Shown here in pieces: positions 32,275 through 42,600 of a stretch of 45,888 bases of DNA. Source of the stretch: CAVVDT01 sp963747005 (lineage in GTDB: Bacteria; Pseudomonadota; Alphaproteobacteria; Rhizobiales; Aestuariivirgaceae); NCBI GenBank assembly GCA_963747005.1, contig CAVVDT010000001.1, positions 1-45,888 of the forward strand. The letters are read 5' to 3'. The notes beneath the pieces are model-generated. The model was not told the origin of the DNA. It ran no database searches and was given only the letters and a program-made list of their open reading frames with translations. Both the position numbers and the translations under genes were made by a program. Position 1 is the stretch's first letter, and every line of letters begins with the position of its first letter.

Positions 32275-34623
32275 ATGGCAATGAAACCTCTCGTGCTTTA
32301 CGTCGGTGCAGCCGTTGCAACGGCTGCCGTCCTTGCCGGCGTGAACTACAGCCGCTGGTCCCGCTGGCAGGCCCCTGTCAGTGTCCCCGGACCGCGCGAG
32401 GTCAAGATCGAGCCGGCGCCGCAGTCGCCCCCCGCTCAGCCGCCAGCCAAGCAAGCGACGGAGCAACCGGCCAAGCAGGCAACGGAGCAGCCGGCCAAGC
32501 CGGCTGAACAGCAACAACCGGCAAAGCAGGCCGAACAGCAACAGCCTGCCCAGAACGGCGAGCAACAACCGGCCAAGCAGGCGACGGAGCAGCCTGCCCA
32601 GCAACCAGCCAAGCAGGTTGAGCAGCAACAACCCGTCCAGAAAGCCGAGCAACAGCCGGCCAAGCAGACCGAGCAGCAGCAGGCGGCGATCCAGCCGCCG
32701 GTCGTGGCGCCGCCGGTCCCGCCGGTGCCGGCTGAAGACGCCCTGTCGTTCGACATCGTGCGGGTGGAAGGCGACGGCGCCACCGTGGTCGCCGGGCGTT
32801 CCGCACCCGGCGCCGATGTCGTGCTCAAGCTCGACGGACAGATCATCGGCCGCAGCCATGCCAGCGAACGCGGCGAATGGGTGATCGTTCCGGAACAGCC
32901 GATCGCCAAGGGCGACCACCTGCTTGTGCTGGAATCCCTTGGTGCCGACGGCAAGGTCACTGTGGCCCGGCAGTCGGTGATCATCAAGGTGCCCGACAAT
33001 GGCACCGACAAGCCGCTCATCGTGCTCTCCGAGGCGCAAAAGCCCTCCCAGGTGCTGCAGGCACCGGAGAAGACCGAGCAGCAGGTCGCCGAAGTACCGG
33101 CAAAGCAGCCTGCCCAGCAGCAGGCAACCGAGCAGCCGGCAAAACAGCCCGCCCAGCAACAGGCAAGCGAGCAGCCGGCAAAACAACCCGCCCAGCAGCA
33201 GGCAAGCGAGCAACCGGCGCAGCAGCCTGCCCAGCAACAGGCCGCCGAGCAGCCGGCAAAGCAGCCTGTCCAGCAGCAGACGACTGAGCAACCGGCAAAA
33301 CAACCCGCCCAGCAGCAGACGACCGAGCAGCCGGCAAAGCAGCCCGCCCAGCAGCAGGCCACGGAGCAACCGGTGCAACAGCCTGTCCAGCAGCAGACTG
33401 AGCAGCCTGCCCAGCAACAGGCCGCCGAGCAGCCGGCAAAGCAGCCTGCCCAGCAACAGACGACAGAGCAGCCGGCTCAGCCTACCGCGCAAGAGATCGC
33501 CAAGCAGCAAGCCGACAAGGCCGCCCGGCAAGCCACGGCACAGAAGGCTGAAGAAGCCGCTGCGGCGCAGAAGGCTGCCGAAGTCGCCGCCGCGAAGAAA
33601 GCCGAAGAAGCGGTTGCCGCAAAGAAGGCTGAAGAAGCCGCTGCGGCGCAAAAGGCTGCCGAGGCGGCCGCCGCGAAGAAGGCTGAAGAGATGGCGGCTG
33701 CAAAGAAGGCGGAAGAACAGGCAGCGGCAAAGAAGGCGGAAGAAGAGGCTGCCGCGAAGCAGGCCGAAGAGGAGGCCGCGGCAAGAAAGGCAGCCAGACA
33801 GGCAGCGGAAAAGGCCGCCCAACTGGCACTAGGGCTCAACAGCGTCGATTACAACGATGCCGGCGACATGACGTTCGCCGGCCATGCCGTGCCCGGCAGC
33901 ACCGTGCGGCTTTATGTCGACAACGGTTTTCTGGCCGACACGACGGCCAATTCATCCGGCAACTGGACCTTTGCGGGCCACGAGAAGATCGCCGTCGGCG
34001 ACCATCAATTGCGCGCCAATTCCGTCGATGCCGAGGGCAACGTCGTGGCGCGCATCGAACTGCCGTTCGCCCGCGCGGGCCAGGAAGAGGTCGCGGCCTT
34101 GCAGAAGTCGCGCGACCTCGCCAAGCAGGCCGGCAGCGAAAACACCACCAAGAAGGTCGAGCAGCCCCAGACAGAGGCGCCCGCCAAGACCCAGCAAACC
34201 GTCAAGGCCGAGGAACCGGCCAAGACCGAGGAGGCCGTCAAGATCGAGCAACCGGCCAAGACCCAGGAGCCCGCCAAGACCGAAGAACCCGTCAAGGCGC
34301 CGGCCATGCCCCAGGAGCCGGCCCGGCAGCAGGTCGCCAAATCGACCGAGCAGACAGCCGAGCAGCCTGTTGCCAAGGTCGGCCGGGTGGTCATCCAGCC
34401 GGGCAACAACCTGTGGCGCATCTCGCGCATCATTTATGGCAAGGGCCATGAATACACGGTGATCTATCAGGCCAACCGCGACGCCATCCGCAATCCCAAC
34501 CTCATCTATCCCGGCCAGATCTTCACCACCCCGGGCATCGTGCCGCCGAAATTTATCGATCCCCGCCGCCGTCGGCCGCTGACCCAGGCCGAAATCGATG
34601 CCGCCGCCGCTGCTGCGGAGTAG
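32275..34623 (+). CDS. Membrane-anchored Gln/Ala-rich repeat protein with two Ig-like domains and a C-terminal LysM
   Basis: A 782-residue envelope protein from ATG 32275. Residues 4-22 form an N-terminal membrane anchor. A Gln/Pro/Lys-rich stretch (to about 150) leads to an Ig-like domain (about 154-241). Next comes a 13-residue tandem repeat of the type QPAKQPAQQQATE (about 270-400), an Ala/Lys/Glu coiled coil like TolA (about 406-517), a second Ig-like domain (about 521-600), a Pro/Glu/Lys linker and a LysM domain (about 702-755, GNNLWRISRIIYGKG). The LysM should bind peptidoglycan and the long middle could span the periplasm. Upstream in-frame starts are less likely. The repeat regions are prone to length change. 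Confidence 0.9.
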   Translation: MAMKPLVLYVGAAVATAAVLAGVNYSRWSRWQAPVSVPGPREVKIEPAPQSPPAQPPAKQATEQPAKQATEQPAKPAEQQQPAKQAEQQQPAQNGEQQPAKQATEQPAQQPAKQVEQQQPVQKAEQQPAKQTEQQQAAIQPPVVAPPVPPVPAEDALSFDIVRVEGDGATVVAGRSAPGADVVLKLDGQIIGRSHASERGEWVIVPEQPIAKGDHLLVLESLGADGKVTVARQSVIIKVPDNGTDKPLIVLSEAQKPSQVLQAPEKTEQQVAEVPAKQPAQQQATEQPAKQPAQQQASEQPAKQPAQQQASEQPAQQPAQQQAAEQPAKQPVQQQTTEQPAKQPAQQQTTEQPAKQPAQQQATEQPVQQPVQQQTEQPAQQQAAEQPAKQPAQQQTTEQPAQPTAQEIAKQQADKAARQATAQKAEEAAAAQKAAEVAAAKKAEEAVAAKKAEEAAAAQKAAEAAAAKKAEEMAAAKKAEEQAAAKKAEEEAAAKQAEEEAAARKAARQAAEKAAQLALGLNSVDYNDAGDMTFAGHAVPGSTVRLYVDNGFLADTTANSSGNWTFAGHEKIAVGDHQLRANSVDAEGNVVARIELPFARAGQEEVAALQKSRDLAKQAGSENTTKKVEQPQTEAPAKTQQTVKAEEPAKTEEAVKIEQPAKTQEPAKTEEPVKAPAMPQEPARQQVAKSTEQTAEQPVAKVGRVVIQPGNNLWRISRIIYGKGHEYTVIYQANRDAIRNPNLIYPGQIFTTPGIVPPKFIDPRRRRPLTQAEIDAAAAAAE
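33103..33480 (+). repeat. In-gene minisatellite, 39-bp unit
   Basis: About ten imperfect 39-base units encode QPAQQQATEQPAK-type blocks inside the LysM protein gene. Units differ mainly by silent CAA/CAG and GCA/GCC changes and by small losses. The antisense strand gives a long leucine-rich open frame that is only a shadow of the repeat. Confidence 0.85.
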
Positions 34624-34766
34624 GCGGCCGGCAAGGGGAGGGGTGCCGGCTGGTGGCATTGCAAACGCCGCCGCCGTTACCCAGATAGCAAGGGTCCCGG
34701 CGAGCTGTGACCGTGCGGCGGGCCGGGCGCCCGCCGTTTTCATCTGCCTTGTCCGGAAAGTGAGAG

Positions 34767-36683
34767 ATGTCCCGCCACCTTCCCATCACGCCCCGCGCTG
34801 CTCATCTTCGCGACAAGAGCCAGCTTGCGACCCTGCGCGCCGTGCTGCCCTATCTGTGGCCCGAGGGACGCCTTGACCTCAAATGGCGGGTGGTGGTGGC
34901 CTTCGCGGCGCTCGTCGCCTCCAAGGTGGTGACGGTGGTGACGCCTTTCGCCTTCAAATATGCCGTCGATGACCTGACGGCGCTGGAAAAAGCCGGCGCA
35001 TCGACGACCGCCGCCGTCGTCGTGGCGGTGCCGCTGACCATGATCCTTGCCTACGGGCTCGGCCGCGTGATGATGGTGGCGCTGGCGCAGTTGCGCGATG
35101 CCTTCTTCGCCAAGGTCGGCCAGCATGCGGTGCGCGAACTGGCCATCCGCACCTTCCGCCACCTGCACGCTCTGTCGTTGCGCTTCCACCTCGAACGCCG
35201 CACCGGCGGCCTGTCGCGCATCATCGAGCGCGGCACCAAGGGCATCGACACGATCCTGCGCTATTCGCTGTTCAATACCTTTCCCACCATCCTCGAACTC
35301 GCCTTCGTGTGCGTGATCCTGGCGTGGAATTTCGGCTGGATCTACGCTGCGGTGACCGTCGTCATGGTGATCGTCTATGTGACCTACACCTACCTGGCGA
35401 CCGAGTGGCGCATCAATATCCGCCGCACCATGAACGATGCCGACACCGACGCCAACACCAAGGCCATCGACAGCCTGCTCAACTTCGAGACGGTGAAGTA
35501 TTTCGGCAACGAGGCCCACGAGGCCGGCCGCTTCGACCGCTCCATGGCCCGCTACGAGCGCGCCGCGGTCCATTCCTGGACGTCGCTTGCCGTCCTCAAC
35601 GCCGGCCAGACGGCGGTGTTCTCGGTGGGCCTCACCATCTGCATGCTGCTGGCGGCCCGGGGCATTGCCGCCGGTACCATGACCATCGGCGACTTCGTGA
35701 TGGTCAACGCCCTGCTCATCCAGGTCTACATGCCCCTCAATTTCCTCGGCAGCGTCTACCGCGAGATCAAGCAGGGCATCATCGACATCGAGGCGATGTT
35801 CGATCTCTTGAGCGTGCCGCCCGATATCGTCGACCGCCCCGGCGCCCGCCCCCTCGAAGTGGACAAGGCCGAGATCGAATTCGATCATGTCTCGTTCGCC
35901 TACGAGGCCGCCCGACCGATCATCGCCGACCTCGACTTCAAGGTACCGGCCGGCCACCGGGTGGCGATTGTCGGTCCCTCCGGGGCGGGCAAGTCGACCA
36001 TTTCGCGGCTCTTGTTCCGCTTTTACGAGGTGACGGCCGGTGCCATCCGCATCGACGGCCAGGACATCGCCGGCGCCACCCAGAAGTCGTTGCGCGCCGC
36101 CGTCGGCATGGTGCCGCAGGATACCGTGCTGTTCAACGATACCATCCGCTACAACATCCGCTACGGGCGCCCCGATGCTTCCGAGGACGAGATCGTGGCG
36201 GCCGCCAGACTGGCCCAGATCCACGACTTCATCATGAGCCTGCCGCAGGGCTACAACTCGATGGTCGGCGAGCGCGGCCTGAAGCTGTCGGGCGGCGAAA
36301 AGCAGCGGGTCTCCATTGCCCGCACCATCCTCAAAGGCCCGCCCATCCTGGTGCTCGACGAGGCGACGTCGGCCCTCAATTCAAAGACCGAGCAGGATAT
36401 CCAGGACGCCTTGCGGCTGGTGTCGCGCAACCGCACCACACTGGTGATCGCCCACCGGCTTTCCACCATCATCGATGCCGATGAGATCATCGTGCTGGAG
36501 GCCGGCCGCATCGCCGAGCGCGGCACCCATGAGGCTCTCCTGAGGGCAGATGGCGTCTATGCCTCCATGTGGAACCGCCAGCGCGAGGCCGACGAGGCGA
36601 GAAAGCGTCTCATGGAAAATCTCGACGCCCGCGGCCCGACCGCAGAAGAAGCCGCACTCATCGAACTGGCGGCCGGCGAGTGA
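34767..36683 (+). CDS. Atm1-type ABC exporter (half transporter)
   Basis: Inner-membrane homodimeric ABC exporter resembling mitochondrial Atm1 and NaAtm1, which export glutathione-linked compounds and help with metal stress and iron-sulfur assembly. The 638-residue protein has six membrane segments (about 40-340), with FETVKYFGNEAHE and INIRRTMNDADTDANTKAID matching the Atm1 coupling and glutathione-binding region. The ATPase has Walker A GPSGAGKST (403-411), Q-loop MVPQDTVLF, signature LSGGEKQR (507-514), Walker B ILVLDEATSAL and H-loop IAHRLST. The gor gene in the window fits a glutathione-based stress system, though the two are far apart. Confidence 0.92.
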   Translation: MSRHLPITPRAAHLRDKSQLATLRAVLPYLWPEGRLDLKWRVVVAFAALVASKVVTVVTPFAFKYAVDDLTALEKAGASTTAAVVVAVPLTMILAYGLGRVMMVALAQLRDAFFAKVGQHAVRELAIRTFRHLHALSLRFHLERRTGGLSRIIERGTKGIDTILRYSLFNTFPTILELAFVCVILAWNFGWIYAAVTVVMVIVYVTYTYLATEWRINIRRTMNDADTDANTKAIDSLLNFETVKYFGNEAHEAGRFDRSMARYERAAVHSWTSLAVLNAGQTAVFSVGLTICMLLAARGIAAGTMTIGDFVMVNALLIQVYMPLNFLGSVYREIKQGIIDIEAMFDLLSVPPDIVDRPGARPLEVDKAEIEFDHVSFAYEAARPIIADLDFKVPAGHRVAIVGPSGAGKSTISRLLFRFYEVTAGAIRIDGQDIAGATQKSLRAAVGMVPQDTVLFNDTIRYNIRYGRPDASEDEIVAAARLAQIHDFIMSLPQGYNSMVGERGLKLSGGEKQRVSIARTILKGPPILVLDEATSALNSKTEQDIQDALRLVSRNRTTLVIAHRLSTIIDADEIIVLEAGRIAERGTHEALLRADGVYASMWNRQREADEARKRLMENLDARGPTAEEAALIELAAGE

Positions 36684-36777
36684 TCCGTGCGGCGGGCACC
36701 GCCCATGGCGGTCAAGCCTTTCAATGTGGCCTCAACCTGTCTAGATAATCCCGACAACCCGACACACAGAGGTCAGC

Positions 36778-37476
36778 GTGCTCAATTCGATCAAGGCGGC
36801 ATTGGTCCCGGTCCACCGCGAGGGCTATCGCTTCATCGCGATCTTCGCCGTCATCACCGTGATCCTGTTCTGGTTCCTGCCCGATGTCTTCGGCTGGCTG
36901 GGGTTGCTGGCGACCGGCTGATGCGCCTACTTCTTCCGCGACCCCCCGCGCATCACCCCCTTGCGCGACGGCCTCGTCGACTCGCCCGCCGACGGCGGTG
37001 TCGGCCATCGAGGAGGTGGAGGTGCCGGGCGAACTCGATCTCGGCGAGGAGCGCCGCCTCAGGGCGTCGATCTTGATGAACGTCTTCGATGTGCACGTGA
37101 ACCGCTCGGCGGTCGACGGCGTCATCGCCGCATCGCCTACATTCCGGGTAAATTCCTCAATGCCGAGCTCGAAAAGGCGAGCGAGGACAACGACGCAGGC
37201 CCTGCCTCAGGATGCCCGACGATACCATGATCGCGTGGTGCAAATCGCCGGCCTCGTTGCCCGGCGCATCGTGCGCTGGGTGGAGACCGGCGACGGATTG
37301 ATGCCGGCCAGCGCTTCGGCCTCATCCGCTTCGGCTCGCGCGTCGATGTCTATCTGCCGGCAGGCGTGAATGCGGCCTGCTGCGTCGGCCAGCGCGCCGT
37401 CGCCGGCGAGACGGTGATCGCCGACCTCAGGGCCTCCGAGGTCCGCGCCCGGGCCGTGAGAGTTGAAGCGAGGTGA
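36778..37476 (+). pseudogene. psd: Phosphatidylserine decarboxylase, in-frame stop and several frameshifts
   Basis: Makes phosphatidylethanolamine from phosphatidylserine; self-cleaves at a Gly-Ser bond to form a pyruvoyl group. GTG 36778 begins a clear Psd N-terminus (LNSIKAALVPVHREGYRF and a membrane segment). A TGA at 36919-36921 replaces the Trp codon expected in TG-W-CAYFFRDPPRITP. Frame changes follow near 37005, 37130 and after 37200. The pieces SPADGGV, MNVFDVHVNRSA, IPGKFLNAELEKASEDN and FGLIRFGSRVDVYLP (with the cleavage Gly-Ser) are all family sequence in the right order. Total span of 699 bases suits the short 232-residue form. It is followed after three bases by pssA. Confidence 0.85.
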
Positions 37477-37479
37477 GCC

Positions 37480-38312
37480 ATGCGCGGCGACGACATCGAA
37501 CGCGATTCACCAGCCTCGGACGCGAACGCGAACGCCGATGCCGCGCTCAAGCGCATCCCGTTGCGCTTCCTGCTGCCCAACTGATCACCCTTCTGGCGCT
37601 GTGCTCGGGCGTCACCGCCAACCGCCTCGGCATCGAGGGACGCTTCCAGATGGCCATCGCGCGGTGACCGTGGCGGTGGTTCTCGATGCCATGGACGGAC
37701 GGTGGCGCGCCTCCTCAAGGGCCAGTCGCGCTCCGGGGCCGAACTGGATTCGCTGCCGATTTGTCAATTCGACCCACGCCGCCCTCCTCATCAATACCTG
37801 GTCGCTGCACGAACTGAAGAACCTCGGCTGGATCGCCGACCTGACGCTGCCGATCTGCTGTGCCCTCCGGCTGGCGCGCTTCAACGTGGCGCTCGATGAC
37901 CCGAAAGCCGGCCTGGGCCGTCAACTTCTTCACCGGCATCCCGGCGCCGCCGGCGCTGGCCTCGCCATGGCACCCATGTATCTGGGCGTTCTGGCATCAT
38001 CCCCAATGGGCTTCGCTGCCCCTTCATCCTGCCTTACGTGGTGGCGGTGGGGGTGGGCATGGTGTCAAGCTGCGACCTTTCCGGCAAGGGCATCGGGCGC
38101 GTGCAGCGCGATGGTGCTGCCCATCCTCGCCGGCCTGGTGGCAACCATCGTCCTGTTGATCGCCTATACCTGGCAGGTCCTGAGCATTCTGCGGCGATCT
38201 ATATCGGCCTTTTGCCCATGGGGGTCAGGAGCTACCGCCGCTACAAGGCCGCCGATGCCGCGGCCAAGGCGGCGAGGGAGGCAACGCAGCGGCGGAGGCC
38301 GACAAGACCTAA
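37480..38312 (+). pseudogene. pssA: CDP-diacylglycerol-serine O-phosphatidyltransferase, multiple frameshifts
   Basis: Makes phosphatidylserine from CDP-diacylglycerol and serine, the substrate of Psd. The start at 37480 gives MRGDDIERDSPASDANANA and continues to RFLLPN, where the first shift occurs. Other frames then give LITLLALCSGVTANRLGI, the CDP-alcohol phosphotransferase motif in pieces (LDAMDGR, ARLLKGQSR, GAELDS), LPICCALRLARFNVALDDP, GIPAPAGAGLAMAPMYLG and MGVRSYRRYKAADAAAKAAR before the stop near 38312. Shifts occur every 50-150 bases. Next to psd this is the usual phosphatidylethanolamine operon. Essential in most relatives, so errors in the consensus are the likelier cause. Confidence 0.82.
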
Positions 38313-39552
38313 AGCACCCGCTCCAGATCGGCGACGATGTCGGCTGGATCCTCGATGCCGACCGAGAAGCGGAAGATGCCGTCACCGGCGAAGGCGCGGT
38401 AGCGCCGCTCGGCCTGGGTCCCAGCCGGAATGTCGTCTTCATGAGATCGGCGGTGGGGATCCAGTAGACCAGTGAGCGATGGTGGCCGAGCGAAACGGAA
38501 TAATGCACCACCTCCAGCCCCTCGATCATGCGTGCCGCCAGGCCCGCCCATCCGCCACCTCAAACGTCATCATGCCGGAAAAATTCTTCATCTGGCGTGC
38601 CGCCAGTTCGTGCCGGGGGTGGAGGGCAATACCGGATAATCCACCCGCTTCACCCTCGGGTGGGCTTCCAGCCAGCGCGCCACTTCAAGGGCCTTTCCCG
38701 CATGCGCCTTCATGCGGAGGGAAGCGTCGCGCACCCTGAGGATCAGCCAGGCGTTGAACGGCGACAGGACGCCGCCGTAGTGCACCGTCGCCTCGATGTT
38801 GAGGGCTCGCAGTTCCTCCCGCCGCCCATTCACCGCCCCGCCCATGGCATCGCCGTGGCCGCCGATATATTTGGTCAGCGCGTCGACGACGAAATCCGCC
38901 CCGAGATCGAGCGGCCGCGTGGCCACCGGCAAGGCGAAGGTTGAAATCGACCACCACGTCGCGCACCCCGGCCTTGTGGGCAAGCCCCGAGACCGCCGCG
39001 ATGTCGGCGAGGCGCATGACCGGGTTGGCCGGGGTCTCAGCCATACCATCTTCGTTTCCGGCCGGATGGCCGCGGCCACCTGATCGAGGTCGGAGGTTTC
39101 CACGGGGTGACCGAGATGCCGAAGCGCGGCAGGGTATCGCGGACCAGTTCGGCCACCCCCACATAGTTGGTGTCGGAAAGGATCAGGTGATCGCCGCCGA
39201 CAGCCGGCCGGCCAATAGTGCATGACTGGCGGCCATGCCGGAGCCGAAACACGGTGCCATCTCGCCCGTTCGAGGGCGGCCAGCTTGTCCTCGAGCTGCT
39301 TCACGGTCGGGTTGGAGGTGCGGCATAGACGAAGCCCTATAACCTGAGCGGTTGAGCGACGAAAACCCCGCCACCTCGGTCGGGGCGAAGGTCACCGACA
39401 TGGCGAGGTTGGCGAGGAAGCCCGCGTCACGGGATCGATGCCTTCGCCCGCATGGATGGCCAGCGTGCGTTCGCCCAAATGGGGCCGGTTGGCTTTGAGG
39501 TCATGCGCTGGCACTCCTGCTCAGGGCAATAATCGATGGCCGCGAAATCCAT
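38309..39552 (-). pseudogene. Trans-sulfuration family PLP enzyme (cystathionine beta-lyase / gamma-synthase type), multiple frameshifts
   Basis: Cys/Met metabolism PLP-dependent enzyme. Read from about 39552 on the minus strand, pieces in several frames follow family order: RPHLGERTLAIHAGEGIDP, MSVTFAPTEVAGFSSL, SNPTVKQLEDKLAALE, FGSGMAASHALLAG, SDTNYVGVAELVRDTLPRFG, ETPANPVMRLADI, then a long intact stretch with the PLP Lys in DALTKYIGGHGDAMGG, VHYGGVLSPFNAWL, and finally SLGHHRSLVYWIPTADLM and IEDPADIVADLERVL. The SLGHHRSL block resembles gamma-lyase/beta-lyase members, but the exact reaction is not settled. Reconstructed length is about 414 residues. It converges on pssA with a 4-base overlap of stops. 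Confidence 0.78.
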
Positions 39553-39568
39553 CCGCTATCCTCGCTGC

Positions 39569-39634
39569 CGTCATGCGCGGGCTTGATGCACCTTCACTGC
39601 CGGGGGCGGCCAGGTCGAAGCCCCGGCCATGACG
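39569..39634. repeat. Repeat family C, copy 2
   Basis: CGTCATGCGCGGGCTTGATG at the left and CCCGGCCATGACG at the right, about 66 bases in all, match the outer blocks of the family C element at 9238-9323. It lies between the starts of the trans-sulfuration gene and the end of the RND pump gene. Confidence 0.65.
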
Positions 39635-39652
39635 ATGGAATAATCGTCTGGC

Positions 39653-42600
39653 CTATTCGGCGGCGTGGGGGAATTTGCGTATGTCGCCGTCTTCGGCGGC
39701 AGCCGGTCCGGCGGCCGGCGTGTGCCGCGCCGGCGGGCGCGCATCGCCTCAAGACTTTCCTTCCACACCGTCGGCGCGGCGAACAGGACGGGAATCAGCA
39801 CCAGCGTCAGAACGGTGGCAAACCCAAGGCCGAACACCATGGCGGTCGACAGATGCACCCACCAGGCCGACGTCAGCGAGCCGATGCTGATCAAGCGGCT
39901 GAAGAAATTGACGTCGAGCTGCAACATCATCGGAAACAGCTGAAGGACGGCGGCGGCGGGCGCCAGGGACACGGGGCGCATGCGGGCTGCCGGCTGTCGC
40001 AAAGGGTAGGCCTCAACCGGATGCATGTCGCGCTTCAGCATGAAGTGGAAAGCTGTCGATCACGCCTACCCAGTTGTCGACCACCACGCCGGCGAGCGCG
40101 ACGATGCCGTGCTGGTCATGACGATGGAAAAGAACTGACCCTACGACGAGCACCTCGCCCAGCAGCATCTCTACCGTCGACAGCACCACGTCGGAGAGCG
40201 TCAGCGCCGTACCCCAGAAGCTTGTTGAACTGGATGATCAGGATCATGCCAATCAAGAACAGGAGCCGCCGATCAGCGCCTTGACCAGAAAGGAGCCCTA
40301 TTTCTGCTGGTGGACGTTGGTGCCGCGGAAGTGGAGACGGACACCCTGCTGCGAGTCTTGCGGACTTCAGCCACGGGGCGAGTCGGCGATCTTGTCGTTG
40401 GCCAGCACCTCGTGCTCGACATCGGCCTTGACGAAGACGCTTGGCACGCCGTCGCGCCGGGCAGAAAGCTGGTCGACCTGCGGGCGGAACCCGCGCTCGA
40501 CGAAGTTGGCGAGGCCGGGGGCCGGAGGCCGTTGGGTGTCTGCAGTTCGAGTGTTTCCGAGCCCGGTGATCCAGCCGTCGCTTTTCGGCAGGCGCACGCG
40601 GACATATCGTTCTACCTCCTCGCGGCTGTCGTTGGGCCGGGAGGCGCTGATTGGAGCGCGCCGTTGGTGACGAGCTGCATGATGGGACTTGGTCAGGGCC
40701 ACATCGGTGCTGAACTGTCCGGTTTCCTCGCGGTTGACCGAGCTGCCCCACTCGTAACCGGGCAGCGGCGCCTCGCCCTCGACATCGGTGAGGCCGGTCA
40801 TCTGGTGCTGCATGCGGGCGTCGATGCGCCGTGCGACCGGGCAGGCGATGTTGCGGTTTCTCATCGGAGACTTCGAGGTGGACATCCTTGCCCGACTTCG
40901 GCCTGCTCGAGCACCTTCTCGGTGGATCTCGACCTCGACGCGGGCAAGATGCGAGGGTGAGGCGTGTGAGTTCGGCCTTCATGCTCTTCCACGGCTGGCG
41001 CCGGGCGACCGGGGCCAGTCCCATCGGCATTCGACCGATACCAGCGACCGGGCCATCGAGATCGCCGCTAAGCGAATTGCTCGCTCGGCGGCGTCGGTGC
41101 CGGCATAGGCGGAGACATTGACGATGCCGTCGACCGAGGTGACGATCTTTTTGACCGAGCGACGAAAGCCGAGCCTCGGGCGTCGCCGAGGTTGCCGTGG
41201 CTGCGTACGTAGATATCATCTCGCTGCTCCGGGCTCGGTCTCGACGTTAAACTCTGAACCGGTGGCACGCGTCGCGCAGGTATAGACGATGCCGCTCACC
41301 AGCCTGCTCCGGCACCCAGGATGACGAGCAGGCGGATAGCGGGATCGCCTGTCTCAGGAAGCCGACAAAGAGCCGATGAAGCCGGTCAGCCGGGTATAGT
41401 CCATGGTCTCGTCCTGCCCGAGGCGCTGGAACATCGCCCTGTTCTCGTCATCGCACTTGCCGATCAGCGAGCCGACCACGGGCAGGAACACCATGGCGGT
41501 GAGGAGCGAGGCCGACAGCACGATGATCACCGTCAGCGGCAGGTATTTCATGAACTGGCCCGCCACGCCGGGCCACAGCAGCATCGGCAGGAAGGCCGCC
41601 AGGGTTGTCAGGGTGGAGGAAAAGATCGGCCAGAACATGCGCTTGGCGGCCATGATGTAGGCCTCTTGCCGATGCACGCCCTCGGCCATCTTGCGGTCGG
41701 CGAACTCGACCAGCACGATCGCCCCGTCGACCAGCATGCCGACGGTGAGCACCAGCCCGAACAGCAGCATGATGTTGACGGTGTAGCCCATGAGGGCGAT
41801 CAGCAGGAATCCCACCATGAAGGAGGAAGGGATGGCCAGGCCCACCATCAGTCCCGAGCGTAACCCCAGCGCCGCCACCACCAGCATGATCACCAGCACC
41901 ACCGCCAGCATGATGGAATTCTGCAGCGAGGTGAGGATGTCGCCGATGAGCCGTGACTTGTCGAGGGCGAAGTCCACATGCACCGCCGACGGCCAGTCCT
42001 TGATGGTCTGGGCCACCACGGCCTTCACCGCATCGTTGTTTTCCAGGATGTTGGTACCGAGCCGCTTGACCACCTCGATGGTGATGGCCGGGCGCCCGTT
42101 GAACAGCGCGTAGCGGGTGCGGTCCTTGAACGAGCGGCGGATCTGGGCGACGTCCTTCAGCGTCACCACCGTGTTGCCCTTGACCTTCACCGGCAGCGAC
42201 ATGACGTCGGCGGCGGTCGAGAAGATGCCGGGCACCTTGAGGGTGAAACGGCCGTTGCCGCTGTCCACCGCGCCGGCCGCCACCAGGCGGTTGTTGCGCT
42301 GCACGACGGAGAGCAGTTCGGCCTGCGAGACGCCGTAGGATTCAAGCTTGTCCTTGTCGATGATGACTTCCAGCAGTTCGTCGCGCTGGCCGGTGAGTCG
42401 CGCTTCCAGAACGCTGGGAATCGTTTCGATGGCGTCCTGCAAGGTGCGCGCCCGGTCATAAAGGGTACGCTCGGGCACGTTGCCCGAAAGCGCGATGACG
42501 AGGGTGGGCTGAAGGCTGAGATTGACCTCGTTGACGGTCGGCGGGTCGGCATCGGCCGGCAACAGCGGCTTGGCCTCGTCGACCTTGGTGCGGACATCGG

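Noticed and set aside
33103..33480. Regular repeats that could suggest a CRISPR array
   Set aside because: Units are directly adjacent with no unique spacers, stay in frame and encode a Gln/Ala-rich repeat. No cas genes are nearby.
32260..33822. 520-codon leucine-rich minus-strand frame resembling a membrane protein
   Set aside because: It is the complement of CAG/GCA-rich repeats in the LysM protein gene; its periodicity comes only from those repeats.
34740..36224. 494-codon minus-strand frame opposite the ABC exporter
   Set aside because: Rich in His/Asp/Gly as expected for the complement of this coding sequence; no domain, and the plus strand encodes all ABC motifs.
36919..36921. TGA in psd as selenocysteine or as TGA=Trp recoding
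   Set aside because: There is no sign of a SECIS-like element, the family has Trp there, many intact genes in the window end with TGA, and the same gene has several frameshifts.
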